DNA of 64,000 nucleotides from Lachnospiraceae bacterium M18-1 (GTDB lineage: Bacteria > Bacillota > Clostridia > Lachnospirales > Lachnospiraceae), in NCBI GenBank assembly GCA_000403295.2, contig KE159611.1:373849-437848 (forward strand). The letters run 5' to 3'. This document shows, one piece after another, positions 1 to 7,558 of this stretch. The notes under the pieces were generated by a model. It had not been told where the DNA came from and searched no databases. It saw nothing but the letters and a program-made list of their open reading frames with translations. The position numbers and the translations under genes were made by a program. Numbering within the stretch: position 1 is the stretch's first letter; every line of letters starts with the position of its first letter.

Positions 1-47
1 AATTGCCTTCGGCAATGGGCGGCCTGAATACCAGCTTTTATGTGCAT

Positions 48-94
48 CCTCCCGACCAATCAGCGTGGTGATTGGTCGGGGTGTGACATGTAAC
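48..94 (-). repeat. Palindromic repeat, family B (about 47 bp)
   Basis: The sequence contains a hairpin with the arms CCGACCAATC and GATTGGTCGG, followed by GTGTGACATGTAAC. Read on the minus strand it closely resembles 52433-52479, and more loosely 10000-10040. All copies are intergenic and share a GTTAC end and a TCACA-CCCCGG-like block. It has no T-tract, so a terminator role is not shown. The function is unknown. Confidence 0.6.
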
Positions 95-101
95 TTGAAA
101 G

Positions 102-242
102 GTTACTGTTCACGGTGCCTTACACCCTGCTGCAAGGCATCCGCCCAGTAAAATAGTGGCTGCAGGCATCCAGCCCCTCGCCGCAGGCGACTTTTCAATG
201 GGCTGGATGCGTTACAGTGCGCGGCCGGCCGTGAACTGTAAC
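102..242. repeat. Palindromic repeat with GTTACTGTTCACGG ends (family A, 141 bp)
   Basis: The element starts GTTACTGTTCACGG and ends CCGTGAACTGTAAC, which are inverted copies with one mismatch over 14 bp. An inner hairpin pairs GCATCCAGCCC with GGGCTGGATGC. The part at about 109-156 is also similar to 37190-37235, upstream of the AraC gene there. No gene is seen in bases 1-481; apart from repeats there is only AT-rich sequence (about 260-460) that probably holds the promoter of the next gene. Confidence 0.65.
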
Positions 243-481
243 ACAGCCCATGATCTTGGAACTGCTTGATCATTAGATTTATTTGTTTAATTCATGACAA
301 TATGTTAGAATACAAATATCCCTATTATTTTCATCATACAGAAAACCTGTCACTGGCAGCTTTTCTGCATACGATGTTACGAAAAAGCTGACTCGTGACA
401 GCTGGATCGAAACCCAAAACATTCCAGAATATCCGGGAAATTTCACAGAATCCGGGAAATCAGAATCAGGAGGTAGATTGC

Positions 482-1252
482 TTGAATACAATATTCCAAC
501 GAAAAAATATTTCAGAACCAGCTTTATTCAGTCCGTCCGATATAACGAAAAAAATTGATAATTTTCCGGAGATATGTGTTTCCACATTTTCAGAAAAGAT
601 CATTCAAAAATTTTCTTCACTGGACAGTACCGAAAAGATAGCAGAATTGTATACCGCAAATGGCATGATACCGGTTTACAAAATCCGTTATAAAAATACA
701 GATATTGCGTTTTATCTGTCTAAAGTAGGCGCGCCTGCCTGCGTCGCCGGATTTGAAGAAGTTCTTGCTATGGGGGCCAAAAAGTATGTTTTGTTCGGTT
801 CTTGCGGAGTATTGGATGATGATAGAGTAAAAGATAATATCATTATTCCTGTTTCTGCTGTCCGTGATGAGGGCACAAGTTATCATTATATAGAACCCTC
901 GTCAGAAATTGAAGCGGATCCGCATTCCGTCCAAATATTAGAAAATGTTTTATCAAGCTGCGGTTATTCGTACATAAAAGGGAAAACCTGGACGTCTGAC
1001 GCTATTTACAGAGAGACACTCCCCCTCATTCAGGAACGCAGGCAGGAGGGCTGCCTTGTTGTAGAAATGGAATGTGCTTCTATGCTGGCGGTTGCAAAAT
1101 ATCGGCATATTCCTTTTATCCAATTTTTGTACGGAGCAGATAATCTTAGCTCTGATACATGGGAAATCAGGGATTTGAATTTATATGGTCTGAACAATGC
1201 AGAAAAGTATATGGTGATTGCATTTGAATGCGGGTTATTATTCACCGCCTGA
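482..1252 (+). CDS. Nucleoside phosphorylase (uridine phosphorylase-like)
   Basis: This 256-residue protein belongs to the PNP/UDP phosphorylase family, whose cytoplasmic members split nucleosides with phosphate to free base and ribose-1-phosphate for salvage. Visible family signatures are GSCGVL at residues 106-111 (phosphate/sugar site) and VVEMECAS at 193-200, the Glu-Met-Glu region that binds the ribose. The start is a TTG at 482: AGGAGG at 468-473 lies eight bases upstream, and the in-frame ATG at 395 has no ribosome site. The length is normal for the family. It stands alone between repeat elements. Substrate preference (uridine, or a purine nucleoside) cannot be told from sequence. Confidence 0.85.
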   Translation: MNTIFQRKNISEPALFSPSDITKKIDNFPEICVSTFSEKIIQKFSSLDSTEKIAELYTANGMIPVYKIRYKNTDIAFYLSKVGAPACVAGFEEVLAMGAKKYVLFGSCGVLDDDRVKDNIIIPVSAVRDEGTSYHYIEPSSEIEADPHSVQILENVLSSCGYSYIKGKTWTSDAIYRETLPLIQERRQEGCLVVEMECASMLAVAKYRHIPFIQFLYGADNLSSDTWEIRDLNLYGLNNAEKYMVIAFECGLLFTA

Positions 1253-1339
1253 CTGGCCGCTCATCGCAACGGCATCTGCCATTTAAAATATCAAAAACCT
1301 ATTAACTCCAACACAACGTGATACTGTATTCTATTCTCG

Positions 1340-1385
1340 TACCCAAGGGCACCCCATCATGGCCATAACGGGGTGCCCTTGGGTA
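1340..1385. repeat. Palindromic repeat, family C (perfect 16-bp arms)
   Basis: TACCCAAGGGCACCCC (1340-1355) is perfectly inverted at 1370-1385 around a 14-base loop. The same CCCAAGGGCA...CCATNATGG core recurs at 5497-5530, 21619-21654, 21649-21700 and 36352-36400. It follows the nucleoside phosphorylase but has no T-tract. This is an uncharacterised dispersed repeat. Confidence 0.65.
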
Positions 1386-1560
1386 TAATCTGGAACACTT
1401 TTCTGAAATCATGGAAACACAGTTGTCAGAAGAAGCAACGGAAATTGCCAGACAGTCTGATATTCGGTGTTTTTCTACTTATTCCTTTTTCGTTTCTCCA
1501 TTGTGCCGCCGTTTTTCCAAACAAAGCCATATTAAGAATATCTGCTTCTGAAGCATATGT
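1383..1560 (+). pseudogene. Possible N-terminal fragment of an IS4-like transposase
   Basis: Read from 1384 on the plus strand, the translation contains NLEHFSEIMETQLSEEATE followed by IARQSD. This resembles the start of some IS4-type transposases, where a (L)SEEA-x-x-IARQ segment precedes the body of the protein. The reading then runs into sequence that on the other strand encodes a KilA-N remnant, so only about 30 codons could be genuine. It begins right at the edge of the family C palindrome. The resemblance is from memory and weak; it may be chance. Confidence 0.2.
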
Positions 1561-1877
1561 ATATGCCATCTCCTGTGGAGATAATGTTGGCGTTATCAAA
1601 AATTCCTTTACCGCATCCGTATGAATACGATAATTTATTTTTGAAAACTCCCTTTTTGCATCCCATCCAATCGCTAATCTGTTTGCTTCGTCTTTCTTTA
1701 ATCGCTGATAGTCCTTGATAATATAGAGCTTAAATTCTCGTGAAATCTAAGACGCAAATTCAAAGGCTATATCTGTATGGGCATATGTACCTCCGTATCG
1801 TCCCGATTTTGATATAATACCGATTCACCCATTACTCTGATTTCTGTTCCATTGGCATCTATTTTCATATTTTTCAT
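1430..1877 (-). pseudogene. Decayed KilA-N domain gene
   Basis: The minus strand begins MKNMKIDANGTEIRVMGE (start at 1877, GGAG just upstream), which matches the N terminus of KilA-N phage-type proteins. It then jumps to a frame reading GIISKSGRYGGTYAHTDIAF and FEFAS-stop-ISREFKLYII, then DYQRLKK and later EADILNMALFGKTAAQW. In intact relatives the segment between is about 70 codons longer and the stop is the Trp of FASWIS (TGG to TAG). The gene therefore has an internal deletion, a frame change, a nonsense mutation and a lost C terminus. KilA-N proteins bind DNA and are typical of phages and mobile islands. It is certainly non-functional. Confidence 0.7.
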
Positions 1878-1905
1878 TATCTCCAACCACTTCCTTTAGC
1901 ACAAA

Positions 1906-2082
1906 TTATCCCTTATATGACAGCATATATAACAGACACTCTTGCAGCAATTTTTCTGGATTGTGTTCCAATTCTATTATCGCTTTTATCTCCAATTTAG
2001 CCTTATACGGAATATTGTTATTATTCTCAATAATCTTTTTTAAGACTTCCTTTACTGTTTTTTCATCTAAATTACCAGCCAT
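1906..2082 (-). CDS. Small protein of unknown function (58 aa)
   Basis: An ATG at 2082 preceded by a strong GGGGAGGG box (spacing about eight bases) opens a 58-codon frame, beginning MAGNLDEKTVKEVLKKI and ending LLYMLSYKG. The composition is acidic and amphipathic, predicted mostly helical, with no signal peptide or membrane segment. It sits 28 bases upstream of the KilA-N remnant on the same strand and was probably its operon partner in an accessory island. I do not recognise a family. The ribosome site and coding-like composition are the reasons to call it. Confidence 0.5.
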   Translation of the reverse strand: MAGNLDEKTVKEVLKKIIENNNNIPYKAKLEIKAIIELEHNPEKLLQECLLYMLSYKG

Positions 2083-2105
2083 TTACAAATACCCTCCCCA
2101 TCACA

Positions 2106-2576
2106 TTACAACCGACAAACCATAATGTATTCTTCTTCATTTTCGTCAATGACTTCAAAACCTACTTTCTGATACATACGAGCCGCATAATTTGCCTTTT
2201 GCACAGAAAGAGAGGTCTGCTTATAGCCTTTATTCTTTAAAAATTCAAGCATATCTCTCATAAGCGCTGTACCAATGCCCATATTTCTGTATTCCTCATG
2301 CAGTGACATAGCAAATGAGGGTGTCTCATCATCAATATGCCCGTAATCATCCATAATACGCACCCATACTGCGCCTTCAATCTTCCCGTTTATTTCTGCA
2401 ACGAAACACCAATCATCTTTTTTCCCAAAATCTTCAATATATACTTGCAGCTCTGGCTGTTCAATAATATATTTTGGCGGCTTATCCATTCCCTCTGGAA
2501 TAAAAATTGCTTCATATAGGAACTCAGACAATATTGAATATTCATTTTTTCTAATTTCTCGTATTTTATAATCCAT
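2106..2576 (-). CDS. GNAT family N-acetyltransferase
   Basis: This 156-residue protein is a Gcn5-related acetyltransferase that would move an acetyl group from acetyl-CoA to an amine. The acetyl-CoA pyrophosphate loop is visible as RNMGIG at residues 97-102, preceded by the beta-4 strand and followed by helix residues typical of motif A. The C-terminal ARMYQKVGFEV is the usual motif B. The ATG at 2576 is preferred because GAGG lies 12 bases upstream; upstream in-frame ATGs (2594, 2603) have no ribosome site. The neighbour is a methyltransferase on the same strand. The substrate cannot be inferred. Confidence 0.85.
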   Translation of the reverse strand: MDYKIREIRKNEYSILSEFLYEAIFIPEGMDKPPKYIIEQPELQVYIEDFGKKDDWCFVAEINGKIEGAVWVRIMDDYGHIDDETPSFAMSLHEEYRNMGIGTALMRDMLEFLKNKGYKQTSLSVQKANYAARMYQKVGFEVIDENEEEYIMVCRL

Positions 2577-2618
2577 GTCTATATAAAACCTCATATATAT
2601 CAATTCAACAAACGAAAT

Positions 2619-3404
2619 TTAATGCTTTTTAAGCTCTGCAATAGCAATATAATGCAAAATATCAAATTCATTCGGCGCAATTTGTCCAAGGAGCGTCATA
2701 TGCTCTTGTTCCCACATCGAAATTTCTTTCTCGGTAAGTGAAGCTCCGATTCCACGGCAAGCCTTCATTCTTCCATTCCAACTTTCACGGGTAAACGGTA
2801 TTCTTAGAGCAAATTCTTCATGATATACAAGTTCAAAGTTTTCTTTGTAACACTCTGGTATGTCTATTGGATGTTTCGTTTCTCCTGCGCCGCTCCAATT
2901 TGGATTATATTTTAATACAAGTTTTTCACTGGCTCCTGCAATTTTGTCCTCAAATGGCAGCCATGCCATATATAAAACAAGAATACTTCCCCCTTGTTTC
3001 AGCATACGATAAAACTTAGGTATAACAGTCTCATGGTCGAAATACCAAAAGCACTGGCACGCTGTAATTACATCAAAAGAGTTGTCCGAAAAATTAATAT
3101 TCTCAGTTGATACAACATGATAATCTATATCCATACCCTTTGAAAGTATTTTCGCTTGTTTGATTTGGTTTTCTGAAATATCCACAGCCGTCCACTTTGC
3201 TCCATACTGGTACATATTTCTAGGAAGGACGCCTGTTCCAGTTCCAATATCAAGGACAGATTGTCCGTCCAAGCATAATTTACGGTCAATAATTCTTTGA
3301 TAAAACTCTTGTGGATAAATGTCACGGAATTTTGCATAATCGAAAGATGTTCTCCCCCAGTCAAAGGGGGTTCCGCTATCTATGTCTCTGTTTATTATCT
3401 TCAT
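2619..3404 (-). CDS. Class I SAM-dependent methyltransferase
   Basis: This 261-residue cytoplasmic protein has a Rossmann-type methyltransferase domain. Motif I is VLDIGTGTG at residues 50-58, the acidic end of beta-2 is AVDIS, and post-motif residues FDVITACQCFWYFDHE fit the UbiE/Methyltransf_11 group. GAGGAAAG lies just upstream of ATG 3404. It precedes the GNAT gene by 42 bases in the same direction, so the two may be co-transcribed. Small-molecule methylation is the likely role; the acceptor is unknown. Confidence 0.85.
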   Translation of the reverse strand: MKIINRDIDSGTPFDWGRTSFDYAKFRDIYPQEFYQRIIDRKLCLDGQSVLDIGTGTGVLPRNMYQYGAKWTAVDISENQIKQAKILSKGMDIDYHVVSTENINFSDNSFDVITACQCFWYFDHETVIPKFYRMLKQGGSILVLYMAWLPFEDKIAGASEKLVLKYNPNWSGAGETKHPIDIPECYKENFELVYHEEFALRIPFTRESWNGRMKACRGIGASLTEKEISMWEQEHMTLLGQIAPNEFDILHYIAIAELKKH

Positions 3405-3492
3405 GCCATACTTTCCTCAATCCCAATTTTTCTTTGTATGCAATTTGCATTTGTCGGTATCTATCTTTAATTGATTGCTATATTGCCGAGTC

Positions 3493-3866
3493 CTATGACC
3501 AAACCATAATCTCTGTAACAAAAAAACCTGCCAAACGAGGGAAATGTCCTAATCCTTCTTGCGGATATTTTCCATTCTTTATATGGTCAATTGCTTCTAC
3601 TATTTTACTATTTGCATTTTTCACAAGCTGAGTATTTTTTTTGAGAACGCTTTAATACTTTTTCATCAGCAATACTATCTGGCATTTTCAGATGCAAGCC
3701 ACCAGTAATTTTTGCACCATATTGTTTTAATAGACGCCCCAATACCCCTGCACCATCTCCACTAAACAATGCCATTGTAGCAATAATAAAAACATTTTTC
3801 TCTTTCCACATTTCTGAATTACTATGTACAAAATCACTCAAATATTTAGGAACCGCAATCTCAAAA
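3493..3866 (-). pseudogene. EFR1-like flavodoxin/ferredoxin gene remnant, frameshifted
   Basis: The minus strand encodes the flavodoxin part of an EFR1-type protein (flavodoxin fused to ferredoxin): AVPKYLSDFVHSNSEMW, then IATMALFSGDGAG and LLKQYGAKITGGLHLKMPD. The frame breaks at a run of eight T (3635-3642, poly-A on the coding strand). In another frame it resumes as LVKNANSKIVEAIDHIKNG and FPRLAGFFVTEIMVWS, then a stop at 3493. The N terminus is missing beyond about 3866 and no ferredoxin C terminus follows. Both the homopolymer slip and the truncation argue for a dead gene, although the slip alone could be a sequencing error. Confidence 0.6.
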
Positions 3867-4117
3867 CCTCAATTTGAAAACCGATTGACAAGCACGACAA
3901 AAAACGCCCTTAGCCGTGAGTTCCTATCCACAGCTAAGGGCGTTTCTAATGTGGATTTTTTACACTCATCTAAACCTCTTGCAAATCATTCCCCCACCAA
4001 CAAACCACTTGACAGTAAGAATAATCGCACTCAAACAACTGTTATCAATTTGTTATCAAAAGACCTTTCCAAAGCTCGCAAACCCGCATAAACGCTAAAT
4101 TTGCTAAGCATTTTTGT
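3867..4117. other. Gene-free spacer next to guaA 3' end
   Basis: About 250 bases separate the flavodoxin remnant from the end of guaA. Apart from the hairpin at 3901-3945 no coding signal is convincing on either strand. Short open frames at 3885-4098 lack ribosome sites and run across the hairpin. Because guaA 3' ends are known integration sites for mobile islands, this could be scar sequence, but I found no second copy of the guaA end in bases 1-4100. Confidence 0.4.
3901..3945 (-). terminator. Rho-independent terminator downstream of guaA
   Basis: AAAACGCCCTTAGC (3901-3914) is inverted at 3933-3945 around an 18-base loop. On the minus strand the stem is followed by TTTTTTG, the form expected of an intrinsic terminator. 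It lies about 170 bases beyond the guaA stop and is the first such structure downstream. Confidence 0.65.
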
Positions 4118-5410
4118 TTATTCAAATTCAATCGTCGAAGGCGGCTTCGGCGACATGTCATAGCATACCCGATTCACATTCTCCACCTCTGCAAGAATCC
4201 GGTCGGTAATCTTCTGCAGTACATCCCAATCGACCCGTTCGATCGTTGCGCTCATCGCGTCCACCGTGTTGATGGCGCGGATGATCACCATGTACTCAAA
4301 GCATCTGGCATTATTCTTAACCCCGACTGATTTGAAATCTGGAACTACGGTAAAATACTGCCATACTTTTTTGTCCAGTCCTGCATTTGCAAATTCTTCC
4401 CGGAGGATGGCGTCGGATTCCCGCACTGCCTCCAGCCGGTCCCTGGTGATAGCTCCCAGACAGCGGACACCGAGTCCGGGGCCGGGGAATGGCTGGCGGT
4501 AAACCATAGAAGCAGGAAGTCCCAGCTCGATTCCGCAGGCACGCACTTCATCCTTGAACAGCTGCTTTAAGGGCTCCACAAGCTCGAACTGCAGGTCTTC
4601 CGGGAGACCGCCTACGTTGTGGTGGGATTTTACCATTTTCGCAGTCTTGGTCCCGCTTTCGATAATATCCGGGTAAATGGTTCCCTGTCCCAGGAAATCA
4701 ATTCCCTCCAGCTTTCTGGCTTCTTCCTCAAATACACGTATGAACTCGCTGCCGATGATCTTGCGTTTTTGTTCGGGATCGGAAACACCCTCCAGCTTTC
4801 CCAAAAATCGCTCAGTGCCGTCTACATAGATCAGGTTGGCATGAAGCTGGTTTTGGAATACCTCGATCACACTTTCCGACTCATCTTTCCGCATCAGGCC
4901 GTGATTGACATGAACACAAGTGAGCTGGTTTCCGATCGCACGGATAAGCATGGCCGCAACTACTGAGGAATCCACACCGCCGGAAAGTGCCAGAAGGACT
5001 TTTCTGTCACCCACCTGCCTGCGGATCTGCTCCACCTGGTCCTCGATAAAGTTCTTCATGTTCCAGTTTGCCTGGGACTGGCATGTTTCAAAGACAAATT
5101 TACGCAAGGCCTCATCCTCCGGCATCGCGTCCCACTTTTTATCGCATTTTGCCGTTGGATGGTCAATGGACATCATGGGGCAGCCGCACTCATAGAGCGC
5201 GGGACTGATCTCAACAGGTGAGCCGTCCACGATCCGATTTACCCCGCCGTTTAATATGATCCCTTTCACATTCTCCAGCTTCTTGAGTTCTTCCAGGGAA
5301 ATGTCATGGGGGTGGATCTCGGTATACACACCCATGTCGCGGATTTTACGGGCAACTTCCGTATTCTCCGTACTGCCCAGGTCCAAAATGACAATCATAT
5401 CCTGCTTCAT
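4118..5410 (-). CDS. guaA: GMP synthase with degenerate glutaminase domain
   Basis: The protein (430 aa) would convert XMP to GMP with ATP in purine synthesis. The ATP-pyrophosphatase half is complete: SGGVDSS P-loop at residues 143-149, the HHNVGGLPEDL segment, the PGPGLGVRCLG motif and the C-terminal dimerisation end SPKPPSTIEFE. The N-terminal amidotransferase half is only about 120 residues (normally about 190) and lacks the GxCxGxQ nucleophile and the HPE pair; where the Cys loop should be it reads CPMMSIDHPTAKCD. Glutamine hydrolysis by this chain is therefore unlikely, and it may use free ammonia or a separate glutaminase. ATG 5410 has AAGGAG upstream; further in-frame sequence to 5533 is repeat DNA. 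Confidence 0.93.
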   Translation of the reverse strand: MKQDMIVILDLGSTENTEVARKIRDMGVYTEIHPHDISLEELKKLENVKGIILNGGVNRIVDGSPVEISPALYECGCPMMSIDHPTAKCDKKWDAMPEDEALRKFVFETCQSQANWNMKNFIEDQVEQIRRQVGDRKVLLALSGGVDSSVVAAMLIRAIGNQLTCVHVNHGLMRKDESESVIEVFQNQLHANLIYVDGTERFLGKLEGVSDPEQKRKIIGSEFIRVFEEEARKLEGIDFLGQGTIYPDIIESGTKTAKMVKSHHNVGGLPEDLQFELVEPLKQLFKDEVRACGIELGLPASMVYRQPFPGPGLGVRCLGAITRDRLEAVRESDAILREEFANAGLDKKVWQYFTVVPDFKSVGVKNNARCFEYMVIIRAINTVDAMSATIERVDWDVLQKITDRILAEVENVNRVCYDMSPKPPSTIEFE

Positions 5411-5496
5411 ACGTTCTCTCCTTCTTCTGTATCTAATCTTCTGCAACACAACCCAACCTGGATAAAACCAGATATGCCTGGACGAAATCCGCCCTG

Positions 5497-5530
5497 CAAG
5501 GGCATGTGTTATGGGATGCCCTTTGGGTAT
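5497..5530. repeat. Family C palindrome upstream of guaA
   Basis: AAGGGCAT (5498-5505) is inverted at 5516-5523 and is followed by TGGGTAT, as in the other family C copies. It sits in the upstream region of guaA, about 90 bases before its start. Confidence 0.5.
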
Positions 5531-5602
5531 CAATAAGTGTACTACATTTCATAATGTATTTCAAGCCGGACGAAAAAAGCCGGAATACTGAATTACCTGC
5601 AG

Positions 5603-5639
5603 GTTACTGTTCTCACCCTGACCGGGCGCTCACAGTAAC
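5603..5639. repeat. Family A mini-palindrome
   Basis: GTTACTGT at 5603-5610 is inverted as ACAGTAAC at 5632-5639. It lies between guaA and the end of the DUF2200 gene and matches the ends of the larger family A elements. Confidence 0.45.
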
Positions 5640-5681
5640 GGCATACAGCGCATTACAGACAGTTCCTGAAATCATCCGAAC

Positions 5682-6032
5682 CTATTTCCTTAATATCTTA
5701 TCCATAGGTTTTCCTTTTGCCAGCTCATCGATCAGCTTGTCCAGATACCGGATCTCACGCATCAGCGGTTCCTCGATATTTTCCACTCTGACCCCGCAGA
5801 CCGTGCCCTTGATCAGATGTCTGTTCCCATTGGGTTTTGGAGCGTTCCGGAAAAAATCTCCGTAGGAAATTGATTGATCCAGCATGTGTTCCAGATCCGC
5901 CTGGCTGTATCCGGTGAGCCACCGGATGATCTCGTCTGTTTCTTCCTTTGTCCTTCCCTTTTTCTGCGCCTTGTTGAGAAGGAGCTGATATATTTTTGCA
6001 AAATCCATCTCGTATACTTTATTATTTTCCAT
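5682..6032 (-). CDS. DUF2200 family protein
   Basis: This 116-residue protein beginning [19 protein letters not shown] matches the DUF2200 family: a helical N terminus with [20 protein letters not shown], then [15 protein letters not shown] and the conserved end [19 protein letters not shown]. Family members are small cytoplasmic proteins of unknown role. ATG 6032 is chosen because GAGG lies nine bases before it; the ATGs at 6044 and 6056 give a longer, unconserved lead. It follows two other small proteins (DUF1801 and DUF1905 types) on the same strand, a common grouping in gut Firmicutes, but not tightly enough to prove an operon. Confidence 0.85.
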   Translation of the reverse strand: MENNKVYEMDFAKIYQLLLNKAQKKGRTKEETDEIIRWLTGYSQADLEHMLDQSISYGDFFRNAPKPNGNRHLIKGTVCGVRVENIEEPLMREIRYLDKLIDELAKGKPMDKILRK

Positions 6033-6153
6033 TTTATTTTTCCTCATATTAATCACAGCCGGAATATCGGTTTATTTCTCGTCCTCAAGCATCCGGCCGC
6101 AGGCGGATCAGCGCCCTGTGGCGGCATCAGTCCGTTCCGCTCTCAGAAATGTC

Positions 6154-6576
6154 TCACTCCGGTTTTAAACTGTTTTCTTCTCCCTCATAGCACCATCTTG
6201 CGATCTCCGCGATCAGTTCCAGCGGATGAGCTTTGTCATATGGAAGCTGGATTGTTCCTTTGCTAGTCTTGTAGTCTTCCAATTGTTCATGGAATCTCTC
6301 CACAGCTTCAGGACCCGGGTACAGGCCCACATGTTTTTTTGCCGCGGCAAACTGGATAATATTGTGCTTTTTCCAGAAAGTCGGCATACTCCATGAGATG
6401 CGTTCCTCCGCCTCCGGCAGGGCCTCCCGGATCGTCTCCAGGATTTCCTGCAGATACGGCTGTGCGTACTCTTCCTGGGCGCTTATATACTCTTCAATAT
6501 TTTCTGGTGCCTTTCCGCAGTAATGGCTCTGGTTCACATTTTTAAAACTACGCCCGCATTTTGGACATGTCCACAT
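6154..6576 (-). CDS. Zinc-ribbon DUF1801 (YdhG-like) protein
   Basis: The 140-residue protein joins an N-terminal zinc-binding segment (WTCPKCGRSF with HYCGK, residues 2-21) to a DUF1801/YdhG-type domain. The latter shows the family pattern RISWSMPTFWKKHNIIQFAA, then KHVGLYPG and KGTIQLPYDKAHP. That fold is shared with frataxin-like iron-binding proteins, but function is not established. Its ATG lies two bases before the stop of the preceding DUF1905 gene, and its ribosome site GAAAGGGGAAA is inside that gene, so the two are translationally coupled. Confidence 0.85.
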   Translation of the reverse strand: MWTCPKCGRSFKNVNQSHYCGKAPENIEEYISAQEEYAQPYLQEILETIREALPEAEERISWSMPTFWKKHNIIQFAAAKKHVGLYPGPEAVERFHEQLEDYKTSKGTIQLPYDKAHPLELIAEIARWCYEGEENSLKPE

Positions 6577-6577
6577 A

Positions 6578-6868
6578 TTAATTTCCCCTTTCTTGTATCG
6601 TTACATGCACGCTGTCGCCCGGCTGCTTTCCGATCCGTGCACGGATATCTTTGCGCAGGCCGATGATGTAGCAGATACTGCCGTCCTCGTGTTTGACGCC
6701 CATGTTCACAATGCTGCCGTCGTATGGTTCTCCGTCAAAGGTGGCATGCACCTTGACCCTGCCTCTGCCGAACTCCTCCCGGATATCATAGGGGAAGATC
6801 ACGTAAGCGCCGCCTTTTGTGTCCGCACTGTAAACCTGAGATTCGTATTCGTAAATTTTACCGTTCAT
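6578..6868 (-). CDS. DUF1905 family protein
   Basis: The protein (96 aa from ATG 6868) is a DUF1905 beta-barrel: MNGKIYEYESQVY, then GGAYVIFPYDIREEFGRGRV, VHATFDGEPYDGSIVNMG and the ending GKQPGDSVHVTI. Such domains often occur with a YdeI/OmpD or DUF1801-type partner; here the partner is the next gene, which starts in the overlap zone. ATG 6868 has GAGG eight bases upstream; ATG 6889 is possible but has only a weak GGA. Cytoplasmic, role unknown. Confidence 0.8.
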   Translation of the reverse strand: MNGKIYEYESQVYSADTKGGAYVIFPYDIREEFGRGRVKVHATFDGEPYDGSIVNMGVKHEDGSICYIIGLRKDIRARIGKQPGDSVHVTIQERGN

Positions 6869-7000
6869 CCGGTATGCCTCGCTTTCCATAGAATTTCCAG
6901 TTTTTTCTTTGTACGGCTGCAATGCATGAATCGTACAGCCATACAAATAAAAATTCACCTGTACGGTTGGATGCTCCGCAGAGCCTCCAAGCCTCCTCAT

Positions 7001-7417
7001 CCACTCGGAAAAATGTTATCCGCTGCCTCTTATCATGTATCATAATATTTCTCACCATGCCTGTCAATCATTGGATGTAAAGTTGCTGTGAACACCGCAG
7101 GACGGCTGCTATTCACATCTGCGGTATTCAAAGTAACGAATCCGGTCTATTTAAAGCTGACCCATGTCAAGAGGTCGGATATCCCCCCATCACTATATGG
7201 CGGCTCACCGTGTGAGCAATAATAATGGAAATGGTTGTAAAATATATAGAAAACATTTATAATAAAAAAGGTCAAATAGCCGGGTATTTTGTTTTACCGA
7301 ATAACGTCATTCATACAAAGGCCGTTTTACCGGCCGGATGATCTGCAGCAGGGTACCGGCCACCGTGAATTATAAGTTAGTGTACTGTAACATTCATTTT
7401 CAGCCAAATGGCGCTGA
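7001..7417. other. Intergenic region with family A palindrome
   Basis: No gene is visible between the DUF1905 gene and the small frame at 7418. At 7082-7137 GTTGCTGTGAACACCGCAG is imperfectly inverted at the far end (CTGCGG...AAGTAAC), which is a diverged family A element. The AT-rich stretch at about 7225-7300 is the likeliest promoter area for the DUF1538 gene, but no clear -35/-10 pair was found. Confidence 0.4.
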
Positions 7418-7558
7418 ATGAATTTACAATCTGCAAGGCCGCTGAATGAGGCTATGCGGCGGCATCGTCGTTTGAAGATAACGCAGCAGATGGAAATTTT
7501 GGCAAGTCATTTTGCGAAATGTGAACGGTACCGTGCACTGGAAAGGATTGTTTCATGA
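7418..7558 (+). CDS. Possible small upstream ORF coupled to the DUF1538 gene (46 aa)
   Basis: A 46-codon frame starts MNLQSARPLNEAMRR and ends KCERYRALERIVS. Its stop overlaps the start codon of the DUF1538 gene in an ATGA arrangement, which usually means translational coupling. It is rich in Arg and predicted helical. No ribosome site precedes ATG 7418, and the inner ATG at 7453 has GAGG too close. It may be a leader peptide or chance. I do not recognise the sequence. Confidence 0.25.
   Translation: MNLQSARPLNEAMRRHRRLKITQQMEILASHFAKCERYRALERIVS

Noticed and set aside
1373..1624. An 83-codon plus-strand frame beginning in the family C repeat
   Set aside because: Its reading is antisense to the KilA-N remnant, and the start lies in repeat DNA without a ribosome site.
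3885..4098. Two overlapping short plus-strand frames
   Set aside because: They run through the terminator hairpin, lack ribosome sites and have no coding character.
5411..5533. N-terminal extension of guaA by 41 codons
   Set aside because: The extension reads through a family C repeat; the AAGGAG box and family start both point to ATG 5410.
7240..7320. AT-rich region examined as a promoter or riboswitch for the DUF1538 gene
   Set aside because: No convincing -35/-10 pair and no fold matching a known riboswitch class could be identified by eye.
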